A stretch of DNA of 64,000 bases from Curtobacterium sp. MCPF17_052 (lineage in GTDB: Bacteria > Actinomycetota > Actinomycetes > Actinomycetales > Microbacteriaceae). Shown here in pieces: positions 55,742-64,000 of this stretch. The translations under genes were made by a program, and so were the position numbers. The first letter of the stretch is position 1. Each line of letters begins with the position of its first letter. The stretch is taken from positions 184,650 to 248,649 of the forward strand of contig NZ_QKSD01000005.1 of assembly GCF_003234085.1 (NCBI RefSeq), written 5' to 3'. The notes under the pieces are model-generated. The model was not told where the DNA came from, made no database searches, and worked only from the letters and a program-made list of their open reading frames with translations.

Positions 55742-56874
55742 GCGTGGGCTCCTGCGTCCTGGCCGGCCTCGTAGTCCCGGAACCATGCGCGCTGCTCGTC
55801 GATGCGCGGGTGCGGCTCACGGTAGACGTTGTCGAACATCGCCTCCATCGGCGGGTCCTGGAGGGCACTCGTACGGGTCCGGATGTCGGCGGCGATCTGC
55901 TCGCCCTCGGCGTCGAACTCGGCGAACTGGGCGTCAGTGGCGCCCTTGCTGCGCAGGTACGCCTCGGACCGGGTGATCGGGTCGCGGGCGACCCAGCCGG
56001 CGAGCTCGTCGTCGCCGCGGTACCGCGTCGGGTCGTCCGAGCTGGTGTGCGCACCGATGCGGTAGGTCTCGGCCTCGACGAACGCCGGGCCCTGACCGCT
56101 GCGGGCGTGGTCGGTCGCGACGAGACTCGCCGCGTACGAGGCCAGCACGTCGTTGCCGTCGACCTTGATGCTCGGGATGCCGAAGCCGCGCGGACGGTCG
56201 ACGAGCGGGGTCGGGGACTGCACCGAGACCGGCACCGAGATCGCCCAGTGGTTGTTCTGCAGGAAGAAGACGACCGGCGCGGTGTGCGAGGCGGCGAACA
56301 CGTACGCCTCGTTCACGTCGCCCTGGCTGGTCGCGCCGTCACCGAAGTAGACGATCGAGCACTCGTCGACGTCCGGGTCGCCGGTGCCGACGACGCCGTC
56401 GAGCGCCTGACCCATGGCGTAGCCGGTGGCGTGCAGGGTCTGCGCGCCGATGACGAGCGTGTAGATGTGCGTGTTGCCGCGGGCGTCCGGGTCCCAGTTG
56501 CCGTGGGCCTGGCCACGGAAGAGCGAGATGATCTCCATCGGCTCGACCCCGCGCTGCATCACGACGGCGTGCTCGCGGTACGAGGGGAAGAGGTGGTCCT
56601 GGGGGCGGAGCGCGAACGCGGAGCCGACCTGCGCAGCCTCTTGCCCGTGACTCGGCGCCCAGAGTCCGAGCTGACCGGTGCGCTGCAGGTTGCCGGCGGC
56701 GTGGTCGAAGCGTCGGGTGAGCACCATCTGGCGGTGCATGGCGAGCAGGGTCTCATCGGGGAGGGCCCGGGCGACGGCGGCGAGTTCGGCGTTCTCGTCG
56801 GTCTCCACGAACCGGCCCTCGGGATCGAGGAGCTGGACGGGGGTCGTCGCAGGAGCCGCGGCGCGGAACAACAT
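55738..56874 (-). CDS. branched-chain 2-oxoacid dehydrogenase E1 alpha subunit
   Basis: 378 residues. The thiamine-diphosphate motif [18 protein letters not shown] with the downstream NN ([14 protein letters not shown]) is intact, and [20 protein letters not shown] and [17 protein letters not shown] are conserved in branched-chain E1 alpha proteins. It lies 5 nt after the aminotransferase stop, so the operon runs aminotransferase - E1 alpha - E1 beta - E2. Confidence 0.95.
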   Translation of the reverse strand: MLFRAAAPATTPVQLLDPEGRFVETDENAELAAVARALPDETLLAMHRQMVLTRRFDHAAGNLQRTGQLGLWAPSHGQEAAQVGSAFALRPQDHLFPSYREHAVVMQRGVEPMEIISLFRGQAHGNWDPDARGNTHIYTLVIGAQTLHATGYAMGQALDGVVGTGDPDVDECSIVYFGDGATSQGDVNEAYVFAASHTAPVVFFLQNNHWAISVPVSVQSPTPLVDRPRGFGIPSIKVDGNDVLASYAASLVATDHARSGQGPAFVEAETYRIGAHTSSDDPTRYRGDDELAGWVARDPITRSEAYLRSKGATDAQFAEFDAEGEQIAADIRTRTSALQDPPMEAMFDNVYREPHPRIDEQRAWFRDYEAGQDAGAHA

Positions 56875-56879
56875 GTCCG

Positions 56880-57986
56880 TCAGCGTACCGGCCGCTCAGG
56901 AGCCGTCGTTGTGAGACGTTCCACAACGGCACTCGCGGTTTCGAGGAGCTTTGCGACAGCCTCGTGCTCCCCGATCGAGATGCGGATGCCCTCGGGCGCG
57001 AAGGCCCGGACGATCAGCCCGGCGTGCTCGAAGGCCTCGGCGGCGAAGGCGGTGTGCTCACCCGTCGGCAGCCAGACGAAGTTGCCCTGCGCCGCCGGGA
57101 CGTCCCACCCCTGTTCGAGCAGCCCCGCGCGGATCCGGTCCCGGCGCTCGGCCAGTTCGGCGACGCGGTCCAGCAGCTCGCCCTCGCGCTCGAGACTGGC
57201 CAGCGCGGCCGCCTGGCCCTGCGCCGTCACGGACAGCGGGATGGCGCAGGCACGGACGGCGTCGAGGACGTATGCCGGTCCGAGCGCGTACCCGACCCGG
57301 AGGCCCGCGAGTCCGTACGCCTTCGAGAAGGTCCGGAGCACCACGAGGTTCGGGTACCGCTCGAGCAGTGCCGGCCCGCGGACCGCGTCGACGTCGGTGA
57401 CGAACTCGGCGTATGCCTCGTCGAGGACCACGAGCACCGAGGTCGGCACCCGCTCCATGAACGCGCCGAACTCCGCGCCGGTGACGATCGGGCCGGTCGG
57501 GTTGTTCGGCGTGCACACGATGACCATGCGGGTGCGCTCGGTCACCGCCGCCGCCATCGCGTCGAGGTCGTGGCCGCCGTCGGGACGGTTCGGGACCTGC
57601 ACGCTCGTGGCTCCGGCGACGGTGACGACACCCGGGTACGCCTCGAAGGACCGCCAGGCGTAGACGACCTCGTCGCCCGGGCCGGAGGTCGCCTTCGCCA
57701 ACTCGTGCAGGATCGCGACGCTGCCCGGGGCGACGTGCACCTCGTCCACGGTGGTGCCGAACCGGTTCGCGAGCACCGCACGGACCGCGAGCGCGGTGGC
57801 GTCGGGGTAGCGGTTGAAGGCCGTCTGCGCCTGCACCGCCTCGACCACCCCGGCCAGCGGCGGGAAGGGGTTCTCGTTGCTCGAGAGCTTCAGGGCGTCC
57901 GGCGCGGCCTGACGTCCCTGCTTGTAGGGCGGCAGCACGGCGATCTCGGGGCGGATGTGCACGGTCGGCACGGACTGGTCGGTCAC
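56880..57986 (-). CDS. histidinol-phosphate/aromatic aminotransferase (Pat/HisC2 type)
   Basis: 368 residues, PLP class [45 protein letters not shown] and the PLP Lys in [20 protein letters not shown] are all present. In actinobacteria this stand-alone form is usually the aromatic-amino-acid aminotransferase Pat. Being the first gene of the branched-chain 2-oxoacid dehydrogenase operon suggests that it supplies or balances 2-oxoacids for that complex. Confidence 0.92.
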   Translation of the reverse strand: MTDQSVPTVHIRPEIAVLPPYKQGRQAAPDALKLSSNENPFPPLAGVVEAVQAQTAFNRYPDATALAVRAVLANRFGTTVDEVHVAPGSVAILHELAKATSGPGDEVVYAWRSFEAYPGVVTVAGATSVQVPNRPDGGHDLDAMAAAVTERTRMVIVCTPNNPTGPIVTGAEFGAFMERVPTSVLVVLDEAYAEFVTDVDAVRGPALLERYPNLVVLRTFSKAYGLAGLRVGYALGPAYVLDAVRACAIPLSVTAQGQAAALASLEREGELLDRVAELAERRDRIRAGLLEQGWDVPAAQGNFVWLPTGEHTAFAAEAFEHAGLIVRAFAPEGIRISIGEHEAVAKLLETASAVVERLTTTAPERPVR

Positions 57987-58038
57987 CGCCCCAGCGTACC
58001 GGCGGCCTGTTCGCGGAGAAGGCGGGCATCATGGGGCC

Positions 58039-58440
58039 ATGCGGTTCCTCGTCCGGCTCATCGTCAACGCCGTCGCCCTCTGGCTCACCACGCTCCTCGT
58101 GAGCGGGGTCGCCGTCGACTCCTTCGGGGACGGTGGTCCCGTCGAGACCGTCCTGACGTACCTGCTCGTCGCGCTGGTGTTCGGCATCGTCAACGCGGTG
58201 ATCGGCACGCTGATCCGGATCGTGGCGTTCCCCCTCTACGTCCTGACGCTCGGGCTGATCTCGTTCGTCGTCAACGCGGTCCTGCTGCTCATCGTCGCGG
58301 GGATCTCGACCGGGCTGGGCTTCGGCCTGTCGGTGGAGTCGTTCGGCTGGGGCATCGTCGGGGCCTTCGTGTTGGCGGTCTTCGCCTGGCTCGTCGGCCT
58401 GGTCGCCCGTCCGGTCCTGGGCGGCCGCGGTCGGGCCTGA
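58039..58440 (+). CDS. phage holin family (DUF360-like) four-helix membrane protein
   Basis: 133 residues, four helices: RFLVRLIVNAVALWLTTLLV; TVLTYLLVALVFGIVNAVIG; VAFPLYVLTLGLISFVVNAV; GIVGAFVLAVFAWLVGLVAR. The LGLISFVVNAVLL element is typical of the family named for a resemblance to holins (PF04020). It is chromosomal and conserved across actinobacteria; there are no phage genes nearby, so lysis is not implied. Confidence 0.88.
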   Translation: MRFLVRLIVNAVALWLTTLLVSGVAVDSFGDGGPVETVLTYLLVALVFGIVNAVIGTLIRIVAFPLYVLTLGLISFVVNAVLLLIVAGISTGLGFGLSVESFGWGIVGAFVLAVFAWLVGLVARPVLGGRGRA

Positions 58441-58508
58441 GGCCGGTCGGCCATCGCGCCTGGTGGCCGGGCATCGCGTCCGGCGTCCGGCTGGGCCATG
58501 ATGTGCAC

Positions 58509-59027
58509 ATGACCATGGACGCCGGCGCCCCGTCGCCCTTCCGTGTCTCCTTCGTCTGCAGCGGCAACATCTGCCGGTCCCCGATGGCCGAGATCGTCTT
58601 CGCGCAGGTGGCCGCCGACGCCGGCCTGGCGGACCGGTTCGTGGTCGAGTCCGCAGGCACCGGGGACTGGCACGTCGGCGAACCCGCCGACGAGCGCACG
58701 ATCGCAGCGCTCGCGGCACGCGGATACGATGGCAGCAGGCATCGCGCCCGTCAGTTCGACCCGGACCGGTTCCCGGACCTCGACCTGGTGGTCGCACTCG
58801 ACCGCTCCCACGAACGCATCCTGCGCTCGTGGGCCCCCACCATGGACGACGCCGCGAAGGTGACGCTCCTGTTGCGGTACGACGACGCCTGGCCTCAGCA
58901 GGCTGACGTGCCGGACCCGTACTACGCGGACCGACACGAGTTCGACCGGGTGCTCAGCACGGTCGAACGGGCCTGCCGGGCGCTCTTCCACCAGCTCGAG
59001 CCGGCAGTCCGCCAGGGAGCCCCATGA
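58509..59027 (+). CDS. low-molecular-weight protein-tyrosine-phosphatase
   Basis: 172 residues. The P-loop VSFVCSGNICRSPMAEIVFA gives the Cys-x5-Arg catalytic motif at residues 18-24, and the general acid Asp lies in DVPDPYYADRHEF. SAGTGDWHVGEPADERTIAA is also conserved. It likely dephosphorylates tyrosine on envelope-polysaccharide regulators or host targets. It is coupled to purB by an ATGA overlap. Confidence 0.94.
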   Translation: MTMDAGAPSPFRVSFVCSGNICRSPMAEIVFAQVAADAGLADRFVVESAGTGDWHVGEPADERTIAALAARGYDGSRHRARQFDPDRFPDLDLVVALDRSHERILRSWAPTMDDAAKVTLLLRYDDAWPQQADVPDPYYADRHEFDRVLSTVERACRALFHQLEPAVRQGAP

Positions 59028-60409
59028 CCCCCCTTCCCCCGCAGCCGATCAGCCCGCTCGACGGGCGCTACTACCCGATCGTGCACACGGTGGGCGAGCA
59101 CCTGTCCGAAGCCGGCCTCAACCGTGCCCGGATCCGGGTCGAGGTCGAGTGGCTCGTGTTCCTCACCGACCACGCGATGTTCACCACCTCCCCGCTGTCC
59201 GTCGACGACAAGGCCGCGCTCCGCGCCCTGGTCGACGACTTCGGCCAGGAGCAGATCGCGGAGCTCGCCGAGATCGAGGCGACCACCCGCCACGACGTCA
59301 AGGCGGTCGAGTACTTCGTCCGTCGTCGCCTCAGCGACCTGGGCCTCGACGCCGTCGCCGAGCTGACGCACTTCGCCGCGACCAGCGAGGACGTCAACAA
59401 CCTCTCCTACGCGCTGACCGTCCGTGACGCCGTCGAGCACGTCTGGCTGCCGTCCGCACGCGCGGTCGTGGAGCGCCTGCGGGAGATGGCCACGAGCCTC
59501 CGGGCCGTGCCGATGCTCTCGCACACCCACGGCCAGCCCGCGACGCCGACCACGCTCGGCAAGGAGATCGCGGTCGTCGTCTACCGACTCGAGCGGATCC
59601 TGTCCCAGGTCGAGCGGGGCGAGTACCTCGGCAAGTTCTCCGGCGCGACCGGCACGTTCTCGGCGCACCTCGCCGCGGACCCGGAGGCCGACTGGCCCGC
59701 GCTGTCCCGCGAGTTCGTCGAGGGCCTCGGTCTGACGTGGAACCCGCTGACGACGCAGATCGAGTCGCACGACTGGCAGGCCGAGCTGTACGACCGGGTG
59801 CGGCACGCGAACCGGGTCCTGCACAACCTGGCGACCGACGTGTGGACCTACGTCTCGATGGGGTACTTCACGCAGATCCCGATCGCCGGCGCGACCGGGT
59901 CGTCGACGATGCCGCACAAGATCAACCCGATCCGGTTCGAGAACGCCGAGGCCAACCTCGAGATCTCCTCGGCGCTGTTCTCCACGCTGTCCGAGACCCT
60001 CGTCACGAGCCGTCTGCAGCGCGACCTGACCGACTCCACCACCCAGCGCAACATCGGCGTCGCGTTCGGGCACTCGCTGCTCGCGCTCGACAACCTGCGC
60101 CGTGGTCTGGGCGAGATCGCGGTGAACGAGATCCGCTTGGCCGAGGACCTCGACCACAACTGGGAGGTCCTGGCCGAGGCCATCCAGACCGTCATCCGCG
60201 CCGAGGTCACGGCCGGACAGTCGGACATCGAGGACCCCTACGCGATGCTCAAGGAGCTCACCCGGGGCAAGCGCATCGGGCGGCAGGAGCTCGTGGCGTT
60301 CGTGAACGGACTCGACGTCTCCGATGCTGCGAAGGCCCGACTGACGAACCTCACCCCGGCGACGTACACCGGCCTGGCGGACGAACTCGTCGACCACCTC
60401 GAGGTCTGA
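59024..60409 (+). CDS. purB: adenylosuccinate lyase
   Basis: 461 residues. The fumarase/lyase signature GSSTMPHKINPIRFENAEAN (about residue 290) and LSHTHGQPATPTTLGKEIAV identify it, along with ISPLDGRYYPIVHTVGEHLS at the start. It cleaves SAICAR and adenylosuccinate in purine synthesis. The E. coli-like form is about 456 residues, as here. The ATG overlaps the phosphatase stop. Confidence 0.97.
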   Translation: MTPLPPQPISPLDGRYYPIVHTVGEHLSEAGLNRARIRVEVEWLVFLTDHAMFTTSPLSVDDKAALRALVDDFGQEQIAELAEIEATTRHDVKAVEYFVRRRLSDLGLDAVAELTHFAATSEDVNNLSYALTVRDAVEHVWLPSARAVVERLREMATSLRAVPMLSHTHGQPATPTTLGKEIAVVVYRLERILSQVERGEYLGKFSGATGTFSAHLAADPEADWPALSREFVEGLGLTWNPLTTQIESHDWQAELYDRVRHANRVLHNLATDVWTYVSMGYFTQIPIAGATGSSTMPHKINPIRFENAEANLEISSALFSTLSETLVTSRLQRDLTDSTTQRNIGVAFGHSLLALDNLRRGLGEIAVNEIRLAEDLDHNWEVLAEAIQTVIRAEVTAGQSDIEDPYAMLKELTRGKRIGRQELVAFVNGLDVSDAAKARLTNLTPATYTGLADELVDHLEV

Positions 60410-60441
60410 GCCGGACCCGACCGGTCGGCCGCCTCGCCGGC

Positions 60442-60473
60442 CCGACCGGCCGGCCGGCTGACCGGCCGGTCGG
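60442..60473. terminator. bidirectional hairpin after purB
   Basis: A 12-bp perfect stem CCGACCGGCCGG with an 8-nt loop, between the convergent purB and flavoprotein genes; several nested CCGG palindromes surround it. Confidence 0.7.
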
Positions 60474-60484
60474 TGGGTCGATGC

Positions 60485-61627
60485 TCAGCCGAGCCAGCCG
60501 GTGACCTTCCGCACCCAGCGGTGCCGGAAGGCCCGGGCGAGGGTCGTCTCGCCGCGGCAGAACCGGACGAAGTAGCCGCGGCCGAACGGTGTCTTCGAGA
60601 TGAGGAAGTGGAAGCCGGCCGGGAACCGCGTGAAGACACGGAGCAGCTGTGCCCCGGCGTCGATCTCGGGGACCAGTTCCGCACGCACCTGCGACTCGTA
60701 GCGGTCGAGCGCCGCGCGGTCACCGGCGACGTGCGCGGCAGCGGCGGTCCCCGCCCACTCCCCCGACCGCAGGGCGAACGAGATCCCCTCGCGCGTCCAC
60801 GGCTCCAGGAGGCCCGCGGTCTCGCCCGCGAGCAGGACGGTGCCGCTGCGGAGCGGTGAGTCCCCCGTGCGCCACTGGGTGAGGTGGCCGCTGCTGCGGT
60901 CCTGGTCGGTCGGGTGCAGGCCGAGGCGCTCGATCCAGTCGTCCAGGTACCGACGGGTCTGGTCGGCGTGGCCCTTCTGCTCGATGACCCCGACGGTCAG
61001 GGTCTCGGCCTTCGGGAAGACCCAGGCGTACGTGCCGGGGTGCGGGCCCCAGTCCAGGAGCACACCGGTGGCGGCGTCCTCGGGGCGACGCGGGACCTCG
61101 ACCTCGAGTCCGAGGTCCGTGACGGCCATCACGGCGCCGACGTACCGTCCGACCCGACCGCCGGAGCCGTCGGCGCCGATCACGACGCGCGCGACCAGTT
61201 CGTCGCCGTCGGAGAGCGTCAGCCGGGTGCGGCCGTCCTCGTCGGCGAGCGCGCGGACGTTGGCGCCGTCGCGGAAGACGACCCCGGCCTCCTGCGCAGC
61301 GTCGACGTTCGCCTGGTCGAACCGCTCCCGGTCGACCATCGCGACGAACGGCGCCTCGGTGCGGACCCGGGTCACGCGGCCCATGCGGTGCGAGAAACCG
61401 ACCTCGGGCAGGTCCGCTTCGATGGTCGCGAGGGCGCGGTCGTTGAGTCGCCGTCGGGACTGCCCGATGATGCCGCCGCCGCAGGTCTTGTACCGGGGGA
61501 AGACCGCCTTGTCGAGGAGCAGGACGCGGGCGCCGCCGAGCGCTGCGTGCCGGGCTGCGGTGGCACCGGCAGGGCCGGCTCCGACGACCACGACGTCCCA
61601 GGGCTGATCGGGTTCCGTGTCCTGCAT
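60485..61627 (-). CDS. geranylgeranyl reductase family flavoprotein
   Basis: 380 residues. FAD-binding DVVVVGAGPAGATAARHAAL and LDKAVFPRYKTCGGGI, then VIGADGSGGRVGRYVGAVMA (GD/DG motif) and LLAGETAGLLEPWTREGISF match the GGR family. The PxxYxWxFP motif is degenerate (HPGTYAWVFPKAETLTVGVI). It probably reduces isoprenoid chains, for example of menaquinone or glycolipids, or oxidises a related substrate. Monocistronic. Confidence 0.9.
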   Translation of the reverse strand: MQDTEPDQPWDVVVVGAGPAGATAARHAALGGARVLLLDKAVFPRYKTCGGGIIGQSRRRLNDRALATIEADLPEVGFSHRMGRVTRVRTEAPFVAMVDRERFDQANVDAAQEAGVVFRDGANVRALADEDGRTRLTLSDGDELVARVVIGADGSGGRVGRYVGAVMAVTDLGLEVEVPRRPEDAATGVLLDWGPHPGTYAWVFPKAETLTVGVIEQKGHADQTRRYLDDWIERLGLHPTDQDRSSGHLTQWRTGDSPLRSGTVLLAGETAGLLEPWTREGISFALRSGEWAGTAAAAHVAGDRAALDRYESQVRAELVPEIDAGAQLLRVFTRFPAGFHFLISKTPFGRGYFVRFCRGETTLARAFRHRWVRKVTGWLG

Positions 61628-61748
61628 GGGGCCAGAGCCTACCGGCGACCGCCGGCATGACCGCCCTCGCGGCGATGCGAGCGGTTACGCTGACTGCGTC
61701 GGGCGTGCAGGCTGCCCCGCCGGGGGCCAGGAGTGGGGAGCGGGATCC

Positions 61749-62303
61749 GTGTCGAGGGACGTGAGCCGCAACACCGCCGTGCAGATCGTCGACGACCACG
61801 GGCTGCCGGGCGCGGTCCCGATGTCCGCGATCCGCCGCCTCGTGCAGGAGGTCACCGGCCGGGAGGTCACCTACCGGTTGGTCCGCGGACTCGCGCACCA
61901 GGACGTGCACGGGCTCTGGGCCGGGTACGACGACGGGACCGCGGTCGTGTCCTACCCGCCGGCGCCCTCCGGCACGCAGCTCGTCGTCATCAACCACGAG
62001 CACGGCCACATGCTCATCAGCCCGGACGGACCGGCGGAGTCGCACGGCATCGACCCGCGGTTCGCGCGGTTCGTCCAGGAGAAGGTCGACGGCATCGTGC
62101 CCGGTCGCCGGGTGGTCCGGTCCGGGGAGACCCTCGAGCAGGAGTACACACCGGACCTCCAGTTCCTCTACGGCCACACGGACTTCTCGGAGGACGAGGA
62201 ACGCCTGGCGGAGCTCGTCGGCGTGGAGCTCAGTGTCCGCGTGATGCGGCACGCCCGCGCACGGGGCCGGGACGTGCGGTTCGGGCGGGTGTTCGGCGGA
62301 TGA
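61749..62303 (+). CDS. ImmA/IrrE-like metallopeptidase (HExxH)
   Basis: 184 residues from the GTG at 61749 (61761 is an alternative). A zinc-peptidase core appears as VVINHEHGHMLISPDGPAES, HExxH with the third ligand probably in the C-terminal part. The N-terminal VQIVDDHGLPGAVPMSAIRR and AIRRLVQEVTGREVTYRLV suggest a substrate-recognition domain. ImmA-type peptidases cleave a regulator to derepress genes. Its stop overlaps the membrane-protein start (ATGA). Confidence 0.78.
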   Translation: MSRDVSRNTAVQIVDDHGLPGAVPMSAIRRLVQEVTGREVTYRLVRGLAHQDVHGLWAGYDDGTAVVSYPPAPSGTQLVVINHEHGHMLISPDGPAESHGIDPRFARFVQEKVDGIVPGRRVVRSGETLEQEYTPDLQFLYGHTDFSEDEERLAELVGVELSVRVMRHARARGRDVRFGRVFGG

Positions 62304-63433
62304 ACGTCCTGGACGGCTGGGTCTTCGTGGCGAGCGTGGTGACGGTGGTGTCCGTCGGCCTCGCAGCACTGTCGATGCTGTCCCCGAACGTGCGCCAGCC
62401 GCTGCCGGCGCACCCGGACGCCGACGACCAGACCGGGCCCCGCTCGATGCTCGTCCCCGGGGTGCTCGTCTGGGCGCTGGGGTGCACGCTGCAGGCCCCG
62501 TTCGTCTACCTCTGGGTCGACGGTCTGCTCGGCGGGCACAACGTCACCAACCTGGTGTACCGGTCCGCGGTGGTCGTCGCGCTCGGCTGCCTCGAGGTCA
62601 TGGTCATCCGCGCCGAGCACGGTGAGCGCCGACCCCTCGGGGAACGCCTGACGTGGGGACTGGTCCTGGTGGCGGTCGCCGTGCAGGTCACCCTCTTCGC
62701 GATGAGCGACTGGGCCGTCTCGGACCCGTTCCTCGGCCGGTACACGGGCGAACCGACCCGCGAGCTGTTCGCCGCGGTGCTGCCGATCTGCGTCGGACTG
62801 TACGGCGTGCAGGTCGCCGCGGTGGCGTTCCGGGGGCTGCCCCTCTACGGCGAGTGGACGACGCGGTGGGGCGTCTGGCTGATCGGCATCGCCGCGCTCG
62901 TCGACCTCGCCTGGATCACCGAGAGCCTGGCTGCCGGCGCGGTGCGGCTGTTCGTCGACCGGCACTTCGCCATGGTCGGCACCGTCGACCCGCTCTGGGA
63001 ACTGGCCGTGGTGTCGATGGCGAGCCTGACCGCGGTCGGGGTGGTGTTCGCAGCCGCCCGCCCGGTCGTGGTGCCGGTGTGGCGCCGCCTGCTGCTCCTG
63101 GTCAGCCTGCCGATCACCGATCGCGCGATGGAGGCGCACCCGGAGTTCAGCGTCTACCCGCGGAGCGTCCGTCGGGCCCACGCGTTCCGGAGCCGCGGAG
63201 AAGAGGCCGAGGTGGCGCTCTACCAGCGGTGGGCGGAACTCGAGGACAACATCCGCCTCCGCCAGTTCCGGCCCCGCTGGTACGAACGCGGGGTCATCCA
63301 CCTGATGGGCGTCGCCGCCACGACCGGCGTGACGGACTCCCTGATCGACGAACTCAGCCTGCCCGACGACGACGTCCCGGCCGACGACGAGCACACCGAA
63401 CGAGACCCGGAACGGATCGAGTCGACGCCATGA
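62300..63433 (+). CDS. MAB_1171c family putative transporter (multi-helix membrane protein)
   Basis: 377 residues. Seven hydrophobic helices span about 1-265 (WVFVASVVTVVSVGLAALSM; MLVPGVLVWALGCTLQAPFV; VYRSAVVVALGCLEVMV; TWGLVLVAVAVQVTLFAMSD; ELFAAVLPICVGLYGVQVAA; WGVWLIGIAALVDLAWITES; SMASLTAVGVVFAAARPVVV), followed by a cytoplasmic tail with IRLRQFRPRWYERGVIHLM. The arrangement matches MAB_1171c proteins. Both ends overlap neighbours by 4 nt, so the cassette is a unit. Confidence 0.8.
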   Translation: MNVLDGWVFVASVVTVVSVGLAALSMLSPNVRQPLPAHPDADDQTGPRSMLVPGVLVWALGCTLQAPFVYLWVDGLLGGHNVTNLVYRSAVVVALGCLEVMVIRAEHGERRPLGERLTWGLVLVAVAVQVTLFAMSDWAVSDPFLGRYTGEPTRELFAAVLPICVGLYGVQVAAVAFRGLPLYGEWTTRWGVWLIGIAALVDLAWITESLAAGAVRLFVDRHFAMVGTVDPLWELAVVSMASLTAVGVVFAAARPVVVPVWRRLLLLVSLPITDRAMEAHPEFSVYPRSVRRAHAFRSRGEEAEVALYQRWAELEDNIRLRQFRPRWYERGVIHLMGVAATTGVTDSLIDELSLPDDDVPADDEHTERDPERIESTP

Positions 63434-63876
63434 ACCACGACAAGCTCACCGAGGCGCAGCAGACCCAGCGCGCCGAGCTCGCCCGCAAACTGCACCTGCT
63501 CTGCAGCACCATCACCGCCCCTGACGGTGGCCCGGTGACGTACCCGAAGATCCGCGACTGGCTGGCCGACCGGGACGTGAAGCTCAGCCGGTCGCGCTGG
63601 GAGTACATGCGCCTGGGCAACCGCTACGTGGTCGAGGACGAGCGGCTGCTGCAGGCGATCGCGGAGTACTTCGAGATCGACCCGTCGTACCTGACCGGTC
63701 CGGCGAGCCAGCTCACCGAGACGATCGACGCCGCACTCCGGTTCACCCTGGCGGAGCGCACCAGCCCGGTCAGCCTCTACGCGGCCCGGACGCTGAACCA
63801 GGACGTGACGGCCGAGCACCTGGACCGCCTGACGGCGCTCCTGCACGAGATCGAGGAGGCACGCGGCCGGTCGTGA
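63430..63876 (+). CDS. helix-turn-helix regulator of the peptidase/membrane cassette
   Basis: 148 residues. HTH-like region about 15-90: ELARKLHLLCSTITAPDGGP, VTYPKIRDWLADRDVKLSRS, RWEYMRLGNRYVVEDERLLQ, AIAEYFEIDPSYLTG, which corresponds to an extended XRE-type fold of the EspR/Rv-like group with the FEIDPSYL motif. The C-terminal part (VTAEHLDRLTALLHEIEEAR) is a dimerisation helix. It is the natural target of the upstream ImmA/IrrE-like peptidase (inference). Confidence 0.75.
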   Translation: MNHDKLTEAQQTQRAELARKLHLLCSTITAPDGGPVTYPKIRDWLADRDVKLSRSRWEYMRLGNRYVVEDERLLQAIAEYFEIDPSYLTGPASQLTETIDAALRFTLAERTSPVSLYAARTLNQDVTAEHLDRLTALLHEIEEARGRS

Positions 63877-63879
63877 GAC

Positions 63880-64000
63880 GGGCCTCGGGACGGGACCGGC
63901 GGGACGGACCTGCGGAGACGCGGCCTGCCGAGACGCGGGCGGCCCGGGGTGAGGCCGAGGCGGGGCCGGGGCGAGGCGAGGCCGGGGCGAGGCCGGGGCG
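63880..64000. repeat. GC-rich tandem repeats at the window edge
   Basis: After the HTH gene the last about 60 bases repeat GAGGC and GGGGC units (GGGGCGAGGCGAGGCC), then run into the window end. No gene is visible. The repeat continues beyond the window. Confidence 0.6.

Noticed and set aside
53076..56054. A 992-residue continuous minus frame over E2 and E1 beta
   Set aside because: Only the part from 54647 down is E2; the upper part is an out-of-frame reading of the E1 beta and E1 alpha genes.
58039..58440. Holin as a sign of prophage
   Set aside because: The family is widespread in actinobacterial chromosomes and no other phage gene is near.

Overview
The window is high-GC actinobacterial DNA of the Microbacteriaceae type. 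A Curtobacterium-like plant- or soil-associated organism is my best guess. This is inferred from the GC-rich third codon positions, frequent GTG starts, ATGA/GTGA/TGATG gene overlaps and the gene families present (GAF-ANTAR regulators, DUF4383, DUF6766, GH92 with a sortase signal, a DasR-like GlcNAc system, MAB_1171c). The genus is not proven by the sequence. About 70 protein genes and one tRNA-Gly(CCC) are supported. I saw no rRNA, CRISPR array, prophage or complete insertion sequence.

Layout. 1-5.7 kb: three GAF-ANTAR RNA-binding regulators, dCTP deaminase, an eroded MNT/HEPN-like pair and a DUF6177 cassette. 5.89 kb: tRNA-Gly. 6.1-12.6 kb: an accessory stretch with two small regulons (TetR with DoxX/oxidoreductase/DUF6640/NTF2; MarR with a second NTF2 protein), an isochorismatase, a LysM-like lipoprotein preceded by long G tracts, two tetranucleotide microsatellites and a probably truncated DUF1648 gene. 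13-20.7 kb: DUF2087 protein, a coupled esterase and MFS exporter, sarcosine-oxidase-like enzyme, FNT channel, glycerate kinase, and a lipoprotein/micropeptide/DUF6766 set. 20.8-27.9 kb: a 1995-residue cell-wall-anchored GH92 mannosidase and its divergent LacI regulator. 28-38.3 kb: alcohol dehydrogenase, AraC regulator, a permease/TIGR03943/beta-propeller operon, a TetR-controlled pair of SMR pumps, luciferase-like monooxygenase, PAP2 phosphatase and DUF4383 protein. 38.3-38.8 kb: a gene-free array of inverted and tandem repeats.

38.8-64 kb is more core-like: PIF1-type helicase coupled to a CopD-CtaG fusion, HU, the rpmB-rpmG-rpsN operon (all zinc-free forms), a lipase-maturation-factor-like protein, an alpha/beta hydrolase, the znuA-znuC-znuB-zur zinc operon with a Zur-like box, the GlcNAc PTS with a GntR/DasR-type regulator and two dre-like operators, a branched-chain 2-oxoacid dehydrogenase operon led by an aromatic/histidinol-phosphate aminotransferase, LMW phosphatase-purB, a geranylgeranyl-reductase-like flavoprotein, and at the right edge an ImmA/IrrE-like peptidase / seven-helix membrane protein / helix-turn-helix cassette whose genes overlap by 4 nt.

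Regulation is unusually readable. Candidate operators sit in the TetR, MarR, LacI, second TetR, Zur and DasR intergenic regions. A recurrent hairpin family with a GACGGGAGG arm marks several gene ends. The least explained items are the repeat array at 38.4-38.7 kb, the G-tract-controlled lipoprotein, the Thr-rich upstream ORF at 2.1-2.2 kb, and the peptidase/membrane/HTH cassette at 61.7-63.9 kb.
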